A stretch of DNA of 64,000 nucleotides from Drosophila pseudoobscura. Its lineage: Eukaryota; Arthropoda; Insecta; Diptera; Drosophilidae. Below, one piece after another: positions 1 through 11,186 of the stretch. The notes under the pieces were generated by a model. That model saw nothing but the letters and a program-made list of their open reading frames with translations, was not told the origin of the DNA and searched no databases. The DNA is taken from the NCBI RefSeq assembly GCF_009870125.1, contig NC_046683.1:49243869-49307868 (forward strand), in the 5' to 3' direction. A program made the translations under genes and the position numbers. The first letter of the stretch is position 1; each line of letters opens with the position of its first letter.

Positions 1-24
1 ATTCCATTAACTTTATATAAATGT

Positions 25-82
25 TGTAAATAATGTATATACCCTTTCCATATATGTAACATTTATATTATGTATGTAAATA
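25..82 (+). promoter_or_regulatory. Cluster of three Pumilio response elements (UGUANAUA)
   Basis: TGTAAATA occurs at 25-32 and 75-82, and TGTATATA at 34-41, all exact matches to UGUANAUA on the + strand. Three exact 8-mers within 58 bases just upstream of a poly(A) signal suggest a Pumilio-regulated 3' UTR. AT-rich sequence raises the chance rate, so this is suggestive only. Confidence 0.4.
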
Positions 83-166
83 TGCATCTCCTGTGATCAA
101 TTGTTTTTCCCCTTAAATGTAAAACTAGATTAAGTTTCCACGAAAGGTAGTAGTAAACTTGTTTAC

Positions 167-172
167 AATAAA
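167..172 (+). terminator. Poly(A) signal AATAAA of the upstream gene
   Basis: Canonical AATAAA on the + strand, 18 bases before an A-run at 190-198. It probably ends the upstream mRNA and lies tail to tail with the minus-strand gene at 637-1427. Confidence 0.45.
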
Positions 173-190
173 ATACAAATTTTCCACATG

Positions 191-636
191 AAAAAAAAAC
201 ACACCTGAAGGCGAAATGCTATGCTATGCTAAAAGTATGCTATGACTTACGAAATTTAACAATAGAGGGAGCCTTAAATGTTGCGCAACATAGGGCAAGC
301 AACATCGTCCAGAAAACCGAAAATTTGGCAAAAATTCGATAAATTAAGTTTGAGCCTTGAAAGTGGGTACAGTTGATTGTATTTTCTTTACATATATAAG
401 AACTTAGATACATTTCTGACCGATCCGAACACGACCAATAAAAAGGCGTGCCTGATTTTAATATGTGTATGTCTTCAGTTGCTTAATGTGTACATACTTC
501 GGCGTCCATGCTTCACTTCATTTCTAAATTACTAAATTTACATGCTCCCGAAATCAAGAAAAATAAACATAATGAAGCAAGGAGAGCGCCGTCCTGGGTC
601 CTGGGAAAGATCGGAGTTGGTAAATAAACGTTGGAA
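191..636. other. Short intergenic gap between two convergent 3' ends
   Basis: No gene is seen. On the minus strand the variant poly(A) signal ATTAAA lies at 457-462, about 175 bases past the stop of the minus-strand gene at 637, and could end its mRNA. On the + strand AATAAA occurs at 437, 562 and 623. Confidence 0.4.
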
Positions 637-1427
637 TTAGCAAATGAACACGTTGTGGTGCTGTGGCGTCAATAGTGGACTTAGACGGTATGCAGGAGTT
701 ACTTCCATTTCAGGCCGAGATCTAGGTCTTGTTGTTCGCATCCAAGTACAAATAAATTTAAAATCTGAAATGGATATATAATTGCTTAGGTCTGATAATG
801 CAACAAACGCTTTCTTCATTCTTACCAACTTGAGGTTGACGTCGTTGAGGTGGAGGCCGGGAGCTAGGTCTTTTTGCTTCCTTAATTTTTGCAGACGGCG
901 TGGGATGCGTCCAGGCTGCAGGCAGCTACATTATGAAGAATTAGATAGATGAATCACAGTGTCATTATTCATCAAAGTCATACCTAATGCATCCTCATAG
1001 TCCCAGAAGATCCCACTCAACATCCGTAGGGCGATATCACAGACACCTTGTCGTAATCGCCATGGTGGACCTTCTTCTGCGGCTGCGTGGATAAATATGA
1101 GTTAATAAAGAAATAAATAATAGTGTTTCATTCAGTTCTGATACAGAGCATGATATGTTGCTGCCGTAGCAAATCCAAATAGACACCTGACGATTACCCA
1201 ATCGTACATTTTACAAGGGAACATTATAGAATGTTAAAATAAAAAGTCGACTTCGAATTTCGTAATCTGATAGTATCAGAGAAGAACAAAAAGCCAACAG
1301 ACCATAACCCCGTTGATGTGCAATCCAAGAGAGCCGCAAGACTATTGATTCATAAATCAAAAGCCTCTTATGAATGGAGAAAACAAATAGTCCTCCTGCA
1401 CCACCGCTGCTCACCAGAACTCGGCAT
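637..1427 (-). CDS. Predicted four-exon gene, 109-aa protein of unknown function
   Basis: Read on the minus strand, the coding exons are 1427-1415, 1082-984, 915-826 and 764-637. The introns are 332, 68 and 61 nt, all phase 1. Each has a good donor (G|GTGAGC, G|GTATGA, G|GTAAGA) and a pyrimidine-rich acceptor ending CGCAG, CTGCAG or TTTCAG; the two short introns also carry CTAAT/CTAAG-like branch sites. The join gives 330 nt with no internal stop: M-P-S-S, then a helical-looking segment at about residues 12-37 (WRLRQGVCDIALRML, then IFWDYEDAL), then a basic, proline-rich stretch, then a tail ending FIC. Exons 3 and 4 share a similar R-P-x-S-R-P motif. I do not recognise the family. The 4-codon first exon is the weakest part of the model; exons 2-4 are better supported by splice signals and phase. 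Confidence 0.45.
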
Positions 1428-2147
1428 CTGCCTGGCCCCACAACCGAAGGAGAGGGAGAATCGACGAACCAGGACCGAGGTTATTTATGAGCCAATAACT
1501 TTACAACTAAACGCTCATCTACATTTAATGGCGATAATTTTTGACGCAATTTGAGAAACAGACACACCGGCGGTCGATCTCTGGCTCTTGGCTCTTGGCT
1601 CCCAGGTCTGGGCCCAGACACACTTTCAGTCCCAGCACCAGCACCAGCACCAGCTCTCCGGGTCTGGCCTACAAAGAAGTGAAGAAGCCAACCGCAGCAG
1701 ATAACACAAAACACTTGACACCTTGCCTTGTGTGGGTCTGGTCTTCGTCTTCGGAATGCGTGCGGCAAGGAGAGAGAGAGAGAGAGAGAGCCCCACTGCG
1801 GAGACACCCGAGGGCAGAGCACAATAAAAAGAGACCAACAGAAAGAGCGATCGTAAATTTACAATAAAAAGAACGAATGCCGAGCCGGGACAGTGGCAGT
1901 GGCAATGGAAGTGGCAGGGACTGGGACTGGGGCTGGGACAGACAGAGACTGGGCCTGGGACTGGCACTAAAAGGAGGAAGAATGCTGTAAATTTGGGGAT
2001 TTCGAGATGGCAACAGCTGTCTGTCGAGCGAGTGCCTTCCGATCTGAGCTCTATGGGTGGTTTGACCACTTCAGTGGACTCCCTTCGGCTGGCTGCGTTC
2101 TCATTCATCGCATCACTTGCCAGAGCGGCTATGTCTATGGCATTGTG

Positions 2148-2200
2148 CTCGTACTCGTACTCGTACTCGTACTCGCACTCGCACTAGCACTCGCACTCGT
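2148..2200. repeat. Hexamer array (CTCGTA/CTCGCA)n
   Basis: About nine hexamer units run in a row, changing from CTCGTA to CTCGCA part way. The same CTCGTA word recurs at 13074-13100 and in short form near 15240 and 16231. Confidence 0.8.
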
Positions 2201-5004
2201 TCCACAAATCGATTTCAGGCTTCATTAGCTCCCCCCATCAGAGCGCGGAGCACAGGAAACTCCCGCTCGCTTTTCTAGCTTTTCCTTTGTTTTCCTCCCG
2301 TTTGCGTATTGCAAACACACAAATGCGTTAAACTAGCTCATGCCCCCAAACGGCACCCTCTAACCTAATGCCACCCCACCTACAGTCTAAATCCACTAAG
2401 TTAGTCGCTCTATTGATGCTCGGTCAACCATCGAGTTTCTGTTTTTGTGTTTTTCTGCTTCGTTTCGTTGTTTGCTGAATGCCGCGCGACCGACTGGACT
2501 GCCTGCCGATGTCTGGGACTGAATGATTTTTCGGGCTTTGGCTTTCGCTCTTCTCATGCTACTCGTATGCGTTCTCAATATTTCCATCATTTCCATCGCC
2601 CCTACTCGATTTCCCCCCCAACCGTACACCATTTTCCATGGGCATTTTCTGTCGCTTACCGTCGCCTTCCGTCGCTTTCCGCTTTTTGTTCTACCACCTT
2701 TTGTAAATTTGTGTCATGCGTTGGGTTTTCCTGTTGGCTCTTCGCGTTTTTTTCTCGTTTCTCCCGCTTGGCTTTAATTTCTGTTTGCTGGGAAAGTAAA
2801 ACAAAGCGAGAGTTGTTGACTCTTGATTCTGGCGATGGATGAATGGTTGAATGGTTGGTCGTATGCCTCTCCGTGGGGATGGGGTTGTGGTTCTCAAGAG
2901 GGGTGGTCGGGGGGTTGGGGGGGGGGGGGGTACGTGCCAATGACCAATGTTCTGCTCTAATTCAATTTCGATCCGAGTTAATGTTTGCTTTGGCAAATGA
3001 TATCTTCGCAGTTTATGCTTTATGGAATCCAACTGGGAAACCCCCCCAAAAAACAAAATCGATTTATATTCTCGAATCTTACCTTCTGGCATTCTGGCAT
3101 ATCCTCTGCCTATCCTTACCCCCTGCTGTTGTCGTATTTTAGCTTATATAATTCCTCACATGTTTTGACACATTTCTTAATGGCACCTCACACACGCACA
3201 CTCACACTCACACTCATACATGCACCTACACTACACACAGATACAATCGGTGTGGAGAGGAGAGCAGAGAAGAGAAGAGAAGCGAAGCGAGCCAGAGGCG
3301 AATGAATACAAAATGAACAAATGCAAACACAAAGCCTGGAAGACAGAAAGAGAAATGATATTGTAATTGGCAATCGTTGTTCCGCATAAATCACATGCAT
3401 AAATTTCGAACCTCGAAGGCATTCTACAAAGGCAACGAATGTTCCACCACCACCGCCCGCTCCTCCAGATCCACCGATTCGGAGACGCAGTGGAGTGGAG
3501 TGGAATGGAGTCCAGGCCGCCTCATCCTTTATATCCTCCGCCCGCGTTGCGGTCGTTAGTTGAAGTCAAATGTTGTTTTCCAATTGGAAAATTTTTCATT
3601 AACTAATTGAACATTTTATGGGCAGACAGCTGAATGGGGGCCGTGTGGCGGGGGCCGGGTGGAATGGGGGTGCTGCTTACAAAGAGTCAGAAAGACAGGA
3701 CCTGACCAAAATGGCGCCAATATTGAATGGCAAACAGAGAGAGCACGGAGACGGAGACGGACACGGACACGGACCCTCTTCTGTCCCTGTCACCTTCGCT
3801 CTGGCAACAAAAAACGGGCCATGGCAAGACAATGGACGAACAATGTTAGACAGCCAGGACGACACGAAAGGACGTTGGCCCAAATGGACAAACAAACGCG
3901 AGATAGGAGGTGTATCTGTGTGTGTGTGTGTCCGTGTGTGTGTGTTGCTTCGATAATTTACGAGCGCACGCTTTGCCACGGACTTTGCTTCCGTTTCATA
4001 CAGGACATCCATTGATGCCAACGAGAGTACGGGATTTGTGGAACACTATGTAACGGTGTGAGTGGCATGTAGGGCACACAAGATCCATCTTGAGCAGGGG
4101 CACGGCACCCTTCCATCTTGGCCACCATTTGCAGGGGAGATAGCTTGCCACAATCATTCCCTGGCACTACCAATACTTCACTTCTGTTTCAGGGCCATCT
4201 TCGGCCTTCCAAGGTACTCTCCTCGTCCATCAGCCGTCGTTCGGGGCTCTTGTTCTTCTTTGAATATACAAATAATGTTGGAAATTTGCATAACTGTCTG
4301 GGTCTGGGACTGGGACTGGGTCTGGGTGCCTTCTTCGCTGCTCGCCCTCTGCGCTCCCCTCTGGTCGCTCTGGTCAGGGCTGTCTGTTATCCTGCCGGCC
4401 ATGGCGGATATTAAACATTAGCGCGTGCTGAACACATCAACCGACACCACCCCCAATCCTCAGCCCTCAACCCCAACCGCAGCGTACCCTCTTCCTTGGC
4501 ACCAAAAATAATTAAGGTGAAAATTGCTGTCGACACGCAAACTGAAAAGGTAAAAGCCAAACCATATACCATATAGCATGTACCATATACCATACACCGC
4601 ATACTATACTCCGCTGATCCGCAGCGACCAAAGTCGAGCATTTCTGAAGTTGATTTTTTGGCTTTGAGAAATGACTGGCCAACAGAAAGAGCAGCGCAGC
4701 TGATAAGTCAAAGAAGCAGCCGAGGAGGAGCGATTGGAAATGACTAATGAAACCTATTAGCCCTGTGACAGATGAGGAGTCTCTGTCTCTGTCTCTGTCT
4801 CTGACTCTGTCTGGAGGAGCTGTGACCGTGATGATGGATAAGCTCATTAAGCTGAGACGCGCCGCTCTCCACTCCGCACTCTCCGTTCTCCTCTCTCCAG
4901 GAGGAGATCAGGGATCAGATCATTCGGTAGCGGCATCATCTATGACAGCAGCCTGACCTTTCGTTTAATTGAAATCTGTTGGTGGGCCGCCCCTGCTCAA
5001 CTCT

Positions 5005-5010
5005 TTTATT
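5005..5010 (-). terminator. Poly(A) signal of the small membrane-protein gene
   Basis: AATAAA on the minus strand (TTTATT on +), about 145 bases past the TGA stop at 5154-5156. It is the first such hexamer downstream of that stop and gives a plausible 3' end near 4985. Confidence 0.45.
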
Positions 5011-5153
5011 GGTTCTCTGTCCCCCCCTCTGGTTCCTCTCGATAGTGGCCCCTAATTTGGTGATAAGTGCCGTCGTCTCCACTTGCTCTGACATTTTCTT
5101 TATCGCTTATGGCCCAATACAATGAATTCGAAGGTAAACCCATTGCCAATCAA

Positions 5154-5680
5154 TCAAGCAGGCTCGCCGAGTCGCTTGACGGCATCGCGGGGCACTCTGA
5201 GGGTCCATTTGCGCATAAGCGGGTTCGGAATGCGTCGCTTTGAGAACAAATTGCGGAAGTGGTCGCCAGACTGGAGACGCGGACGACCGCCTGGGGCCGG
5301 ATCGTCCACCAGGCAGCTAATCCTCAGATACTGGACGCCAGAGTCCCCAATCTCGCTCTCAATGGTGCACTGGGAGGAGGGTGGAGGGATGATAAGAATG
5401 CCATCCATCTGCTTTCAAATGGTAAGTACTATTCGGGAATACTTACATTTTCCGCATGACGGAACACTGCCTCCTGGTACTGTCGGAATTTGTTCTCCAA
5501 CTTATGGGCCAGACAGCGGCTCTCGAAAGCTGTTGAAAAGAGAGAGCCATAAGCTCCATCCCAACTGGAAGGACTCCACTTACGGGGCTCGCAATGAAAT
5601 TGCGACTGGATCACCACACCGATTATGTAGGCGGCCGCCACAATCAGGATCACCAATCGACACCGTGAACTTTCAGGCAT
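5154..5680 (-). CDS. Predicted small single-pass membrane protein, 131 aa, unknown family
   Basis: On the minus strand, exons 5680-5584, 5529-5447 and 5369-5154 join into 396 nt (131 aa plus TGA). Intron 1 is 54 nt (phase 1, GTAAGT donor, acceptor after CTCTCTCTTTTCAACAG). Intron 2 is 77 nt (phase 0, GTAAGT donor, acceptor after CCTCCTCCCAG). Keeping intron 1 would add 18 codons in frame, so both isoforms are possible; keeping intron 2 hits a stop. Residues about 9-25 (LVILIVAAAYIIGVVI) form one hydrophobic helix after a short basic start, so a signal anchor or signal peptide is likely. Five cysteines follow or flank it and the C terminus is basic. AAA before the ATG fits the Drosophila start context. 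A degenerate copy lies just upstream at 5847-6288 and shares the C-terminal pattern IPxxLxRxWxLxVxRD, which supports this strand and frame. Function unknown. Confidence 0.6.
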
Positions 5681-5745
5681 TTTCGTGAAATAAATAAATA
5701 CTATTGAGTAATTTTGTTAACAGCTTGTCTGGGATGTTTGGGAAC

Positions 5746-5779
5746 CTGAATGATTGAAATCAGATTTTAACTAAATATA
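5746..5779 (-). promoter_or_regulatory. Core promoter: TATA-like box plus initiator
   Basis: On the minus strand TATATTT begins at 5779 and the initiator TCATTC (consensus TCAKTY) lies at 5753-5748. With +1 at the A (5751) the TATA-like box starts at -28, the normal Drosophila spacing. The 5' leader would be about 71 nt to the ATG at 5680. Confidence 0.45.
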
Positions 5780-5846
5780 AACTAAATCAGTGAGTACTAG
5801 ATTACTGAGTCTATGCTTCACCAGTTCCGTTTGTATGGATTATTTC

Positions 5847-6288
5847 CTATGGGTATAGTATAGCTATAGGTATAGAATAGCTTCCCACTATTGAATCCCT
5901 GGATACTTGGAGGTTCCATTGGCGCTGTAGATGTTTCGGAATGGCCGGTACCATGGAAATCATACTGCAACAAGCCACTTTTGCCTCCATCTGGCTGCCA
6001 ATGGTGCACTGGAATGAAGGCATCCTAATATAGTTAGGGTACTCTCAAAAGGTTTATTTTGTAATATTTACGCTGTGCTATATGCATCCTGGACCATCAA
6101 CTCGTTCCGAACCAGAACGATCAAGGCGAATCAGGGCGGGGCATATATGTAGGCTGTCGGAAGGGAGAGAATAAATATGGGAATAAATGATGGTGCAGAA
6201 AAGAAACCAAGTGTAGAAGAAGGTTATTAAGATCAAAAAATGGCCAAAGAAAATGCCAAAAACATGGACCCATATTGCAATATGGCAT
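5847..6288 (-). pseudogene. Degenerate tandem copy of the small membrane-protein gene
   Basis: The layout repeats that of the 5154-5680 gene. An ATG-CC start at 6288 follows the same GTATTTATTTAT leader word. An acceptor after TCTCCCTTCCGACAG opens a middle exon at 6153 (82 nt against 83 in the intact copy) that ends before a GTAAAT donor near 6072. A branch-like CTAAC and an acceptor after CTTCATTCCAG open the last exon at 6008, which starts TGCACCATTG as in the intact copy. The last exon translates to about 53 residues with CTI at its start and IPKHLQRQWNLQVSRDS near its end. The 1-nt loss in exon 2 breaks the frame into exon 3, exon 1 has lost a recognisable donor, and about 20 residues are missing in the last exon. 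I infer a pseudogene; a rapidly diverging gene with different splicing is the alternative. Confidence 0.5.
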
Positions 6289-7271
6289 ATAAATAAATAC
6301 ATAACTTTGAGTTCAATTTCGAATCCAGTTTAAGCGAAAGATCTTGAAAGAGTTTTCATTTTGTTGGAGAACTAAATGGCTCTGAGGAAATTAGCTGGTT
6401 GCAAGGCATATGCTATATGGAGCTGATATCAGGTAACTTTTAGAATTCAACACTCATGGCGAATTCCAAGAGGCCACTTCCAGCCTTCATCTAATCAAAA
6501 ATTTAACAATTCCCGAAAGTTCTACGAAATCTATTTGGCCTTTGTTCCATCTACATGTCTATCTGTATATCTGTCTATCTATCTTTTTTGGGTAAACTTT
6601 TCCGATTAGCCATAAAAATCAATAGAAAATGCTATGGAAATTTTTGGCTGCGGACGGACGGTGTTTGCTCTTTTCTGTGTCAGTGTCGTCTGTCGAGCCG
6701 CGTCTGACGAGTCGCGTCTGCTCCGCGTCTGACGTTGGGATTGCGGATTGTGGGTTTGGCAGCTGGCGAATTGTTGACGGCTGTTGATTTTACGATTTAC
6801 GATTTAATTTGACGAATTTCACCTTATGATCATTATATATTGTTATTTCTTCGGTGCAATTGTTTTGTGCGTCGTCGCATTTATGATCTATCAGTGTGGT
6901 TTATGGCTGGCTTTTGGTTGCCGGTCGCCCCGGGCAAGGCAACACGAGATTTCACAACACAACCCCCAAACTTGTCTATGGCTATGGCTATGTCTACGGC
7001 TATGGCTATGGCTGTGGAATTGTTAGACCAATTAATAATTGGCTGTTGTTGGGGCCCCAGATCTTCTTCGGACTGCAGTGTAGGTGGAGGCCTTAGCTTT
7101 CTCTCCTTCTGCGCCCACAGATGTGCGCTTTAATTAATTATTGAGTAAAATTAATTTCGATTCAATTGTGCAGTCGCATCATTAGCAGCCCAGTTACCCT
7201 CCCCCTCGTGCCAGACTGGGCCAAGAGGCATCAAGCAAACCTGCTGAGTAAGCAATGATATCGTTTATAGG

Positions 7272-7325
7272 TTGCCCCCATCCTCCATCCTCCATCCACC
7301 ATCCACCATCCTCCATCCTCCATCG
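7272..7325. repeat. 7-nt array (CATCCTC/CATCCAC)n
   Basis: About seven units in tandem; the central units carry CCAC where the outer ones carry CCTC, giving a near-symmetrical arrangement. Confidence 0.75.
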
Positions 7326-8723
7326 CAGAGACTCATCTGAAGTGCCATATCGTTTTTATGAGTGGGCTTGAAAGGTGATTAACGCGATCATAGAAACGAT
7401 GTTCGAGAGTGGAGTGAGTGCCGGCTGGGACTCGTACTGGAACTGTAACTGGGGGCTCATCTTTCCCTAACAACACCTCAAGTGGGGGACAGGGAATGGG
7501 AATAGATCGTTAGATCTCCCTAGATCATGACTCTTTCTTTATTTCTTTCTCCATTTGCGCACGCGCTAAATGTCAAAAAGAAACCCAGGGACGCAGATCG
7601 GAGCTCGGAGCCGCCTGCTGTTCTGTGCTCCATCGTTTGACTCTGACTCTGGTCTCCCTCTCTCTCCCTCTCTTTCTCTCTGTCTGTGGTGGCAGCGGTG
7701 GCACGCCCTCAGCGGCCCGCCAGGCCGCCCACTTGGAACATGTCGAATCATTCATTCAACGCACAAAATGTGGGCTTTCGGCGGGGTCTTCGTTGAGGTG
7801 TTGAAAACGGTGCTCTGCAGAGAGCCCTGCCCCTGCCCCTGCCTCCCTCCGGTGCAGGAGGCATTTTGTGTGCATTTGTAATTGTTCAACTGCGGCACTG
7901 CGGTGCCCCGTGCTCTGTGGCAGCTCTCTGTAGCTGTCATTATTTTCTGTAACATTTAGCAAAATCATTAATAATTGTTGTTGCTGTGCGACACAGATAC
8001 GCACTTTAAAAATTGTCAGACGACAAAGACAGCCGAGATCTGGTGTTAACTTGATTAGCATTCGCATAAATTTCGCAGTTGCAACGCGGCATCGTGGCAT
8101 CGCGGCATCTCGGCATTTGCATAGAATGCGCATTGCAGAACGATGGAATTGCCCTGAAAACCGAGAGAAATATAGAGAAAGATCTAAGAAGAGCCGTAGA
8201 GAACGCTATCTCTGTTGGCCAATCGACGGCTGGATTAGACGGCACTCGGTGTGGGCCCTGCCCCAATTCCCCCGAGACGGGAGACACTTCACTTCACTAC
8301 ACTCCACTTCAATTCACTTATTATGCAAACAAATAATTTCGTTTAAATTCAAAAGATAAGAACACCGAAGCCCAAACCGAAACCGAAACCGAAACTGAAA
8401 GGAAAGAAATTATTAAGAAAATAATTCCTAAGAATTGTGCAGACAAAACAAATTGCCGCGTAATCTTGTGGGTTGCCTTGGATGGTAGATCGGAGTTGAC
8501 AATAAATTGGAATCGTTTCCCAGAGACAGAGGAGCAGAGAGAGAGCGAGAGAGAGAGAGACTCTTTATCGACAAGTGCCGCCAAGTGGAATCAATCAGGC
8601 GGAGAGGAGAGCATTTATTTCCTTGGAGGGTTTCGGTCATGTTTGTTGTCAAGACCGATCTCGAAGCGTGACAATATTTTGGCCACAAATTCAAACGAAA
8701 CGATCTCGAGGGGCCATCGGTTG

Positions 8724-8766
8724 CAGGGGCAGCGGCAGGGGCAGCGGCAGGGGCAGCGGCAGGGGC
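8724..8766. repeat. 12-nt array (AGGGGCAGCGGC)n
   Basis: More than three nearly perfect units. On the opposite strand the repeat reads as Ala/Pro in one frame and Cys/Arg/Pro in another, which explains several false open frames here. Confidence 0.8.
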
Positions 8767-9849
8767 CAAGGGTCTTCAGAATGTAATTAATCATGTTGAC
8801 TTGAACGATAAGTTGAGATCTCCTTCGAGGGTACAACAGGTAGTTCAATGAGAGGTGACTGCCTTCGCTGTGTGCGGTGCACACAGGAGGTGCAGGAGGA
8901 GCTCCACGGATGAGGAGTAGGAGGAAGGAGACTCTCCGAGTGAGCAGTAGCCTCAATAAATCTACAAGATATCGGGTGCGAGTATCGCTTGCGGGCAAAT
9001 CAATAATCCAGAAGGGGTCTTACGACCCTCGCAGGACATCCCATTCGAATATTTATGATGTATCCGAAAGATCACGACATAAGAGCGCCAAAATTGATAC
9101 ATTATAAGTAGTTTTGGGGGAAATTAAGGAAGAGATTACGGGTAAAAGATACCACCGAGTGATGGATTAGTTACGGGAAGAAGTTTGCTTCAGAAGATCT
9201 TCAGGGGCTTTGGGCCGCAGATACGATACGGGCATGAATGGGAGTGAATCTGCTGCTCTTCGTCTGCTGCCATCTGCCATCATCAGACAGACGAGTATAG
9301 GCATGATCGGGCTCTCTTCATTCTAGGCCAAAATCACCATAAATCGTTTAACATTTGTCAATGGGCATGGAGTCAAGTACGGACTTCAAAATGTATCTTT
9401 TGCTTGCGTTCAACGTAAGACAAGCAGCTCGGGAGCAAACAAAAGCCTCGTCTGAAAACCAACAAAGAAAACACTGGCGGGGGGCTGCAGGGGGATACAA
9501 CAATGTCAGCCAAAGATTCAAATGTATCTGCGGGTGTACGCTGCGAAGGGTATCCATATCTATGGCTGTGTATCTGTAGAAACGTCTGCTTTGGCATTAA
9601 TGGCAAATTTGCACGGAGTAAATACTCGCACCAGAACAGACGGACGGAAGGACGGACGGACGGACGGATGGATAGACAGCGGCAGTCAATTATCAATAGA
9701 CTGGAATGTGTGTATCTGCATCTATACCTGCATGTGTGTGTGAGTAACTAACACACCCATACGATGGATACATAGATAAATTTGTATCTGGCTGCCGCTG
9801 GTTAATGTTTTCAGTGCTGTTGTTGCTGCTACTTCACCTGCGTGAGCTG

Positions 9850-9940
9850 CAGCTCTCTCTCTCTCGCTCTCGCTCTCGACCTCTCTTTCTCGCTCTCGCT
9901 CTCCCTCTCTCTCTCGCTCTTTCTCTCACCATCTCTCCCT
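9850..9940. repeat. CT-rich tract (GA on the minus strand)
   Basis: Continuous CTCTCT and CTCGCTCT words with few interruptions over about 90 bases. Tracts of this kind bind GAGA factor and CLAMP in Drosophila; binding here is inference. Confidence 0.75.
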
Positions 9941-11186
9941 CTTGCTTTGTCTGTGCGCGCTCTCTCGCTCTAACTTGGCTGCGGATTGGCTGGCCTCGGC
10001 GTCTGCGCCGCTTTTGCGGAGAGGCCACACCTCTATTTTATCTGTTCTCTGCCCCCCGCCCTACCCCATGCATCGCTCATGTTTGCAGCCCCAGACAAAG
10101 CGACGTTTGCGTGCAGGTTCCCCCTCACCCTCACCCACCCACACCCCCACCCACTATTCCAATACCATGTACTCGCACCATCATCCCCCCATCATTGGCC
10201 CAACATAAGCTTTCGACCTAAATGGCTTTTGGGGGATGGCTCTCCACCGCCTGGAGGACAAAATGAAAATGGCTTTTATGCGTGGCGTGCGCTGGGGTAA
10301 TTTTATGGCCAACACTGGGGGACCATTCGGGGAAACCCTTATCCCTTGCCCCATGGGGCGGAAAACTGCTTTCCACCTGGCAACCGCACTCTGGACTCTG
10401 GACACTGGACACTGGACTCTGGACTCTTGACTCTGGATTACGAATATGTAGATACTCCTGCGGATGTGTTTTAATTGTCCTATTATTGATTTCTGGCCAA
10501 AGACAGGCCATAACCTGGCCAAAATTAATGCTTTAATTTTGTTTAATTATGTTTTATTTTGTGGTAACAGCTTGGGGTCCGTTCGATGTTTGCGTGATGT
10601 TTTTTGGGAACTGGAAAATGGCAGGGGTATGGGAAAATGGTATAACCCATCTGAAATGTGTCAAAATTAATGATCCCTGAAGGAGGGAGAAGCTCCCAAC
10701 ATTTTCTACACTTAAATTGGGGGTTCCTTGAGCTAGGAAGTGACTTTTATTTACTTCTTATACGTGCTTTCCCTCATTTAATTCCCCTCGGGTCCGCTCC
10801 TCCCGCTAGAGATTGAATCTAAAATGGCGAATCCCAGCAGTTCATTCAATTAAAAACCATCGGGTGCTCTTATACTCTTATACCTCCAATAAGATCAGCT
10901 GCTCGCACACCTGAGAGAGGCCTTGTATAAGAGAGAAAACGAGTTGGCGGTGATCACCTGAGAGCGGCAGCAAAGAGCCAGAGAGAGAGAACGAGCAAGC
11001 GTAAGCTGCTCTCACCCACATGCGGACTGGCGGCCTGGCGGCTTGTGGCTGGGTCTGGGGAGCACACCTGGCCACCGGCGCTCCGGCGCTCCGGCAAAGG
11101 TGTGCAGAGAGACAGAAAGAGAGAGAAAGCGAGCAGGAGAGGTAGAGAGGTAGAGTGAGCAAGCAGGGGAGGGTTATCCAAGCAGA

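Larger units (their letters stand above)
1..190 (+). other. 3' UTR end of an upstream gene lying outside the window
   Basis: The segment is AT-rich, has no open frame, contains three matches to the Pumilio consensus UGUANAUA and ends shortly after an AATAAA. This is what the tail of a + strand mRNA looks like. The coding part would lie left of the window, so the gene cannot be named. Further AATAAA hexamers at 437, 562 and 623 could serve longer isoforms. Confidence 0.5.
1428..5153. other. Intergenic region, no gene recognised
   Basis: Low-complexity open frames here run in several overlapping frames and show no splice-supported structure. The region contains (AG)10 at 1770-1790, a hexamer array at 2148-2200, G14 at 2917-2930, (CA)n near 3190-3240, (TG)n at 3918-3950, and CTGGGA and TCTCTG arrays near 4300 and 4780. 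The 4985-5150 part is probably the 3' UTR of the minus-strand gene at 5154-5680. Confidence 0.5.
6289..11160. other. Intergenic region upstream of dar1, repeats only
   Basis: No gene is supported. It holds a GGCTAT array (6976-7016), a 7-mer CATCCTC/CATCCAC array (7272-7325), a 12-nt AGGGGCAGCGGC array (8724-8766), GGAC repeats (9640-9675) and a long CT-rich tract (9850-9940). From 10975 to 11155 the + strand carries repeated GAGAG words, possible GAGA-factor or CLAMP sites close to the dar1 promoter. Confidence 0.5.

Noticed and set aside
1211..1441. 76-codon minus-strand open frame starting MGPGRC
   Set aside because: It reads through the predicted donor at 1415/1414 into intron sequence; the first exon uses a different frame (MPSS).
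5122..5688. 188-codon + strand open frame over the small membrane-protein gene
   Set aside because: It is the antisense shadow. The minus strand has two well-formed short introns, a promoter, a poly(A) signal and a matching tandem copy; the + frame has none.
6078..6302. Very hydrophobic 74-codon minus-strand open frame
   Set aside because: It spans the degraded exon 1, intron and exon 2 of the pseudogene copy, and its hydrophobicity comes from T-rich intron-like sequence.
8428..8769. Ala/Pro-rich minus-strand frame
   Set aside because: Produced by the 12-nt AGGGGCAGCGGC repeat.
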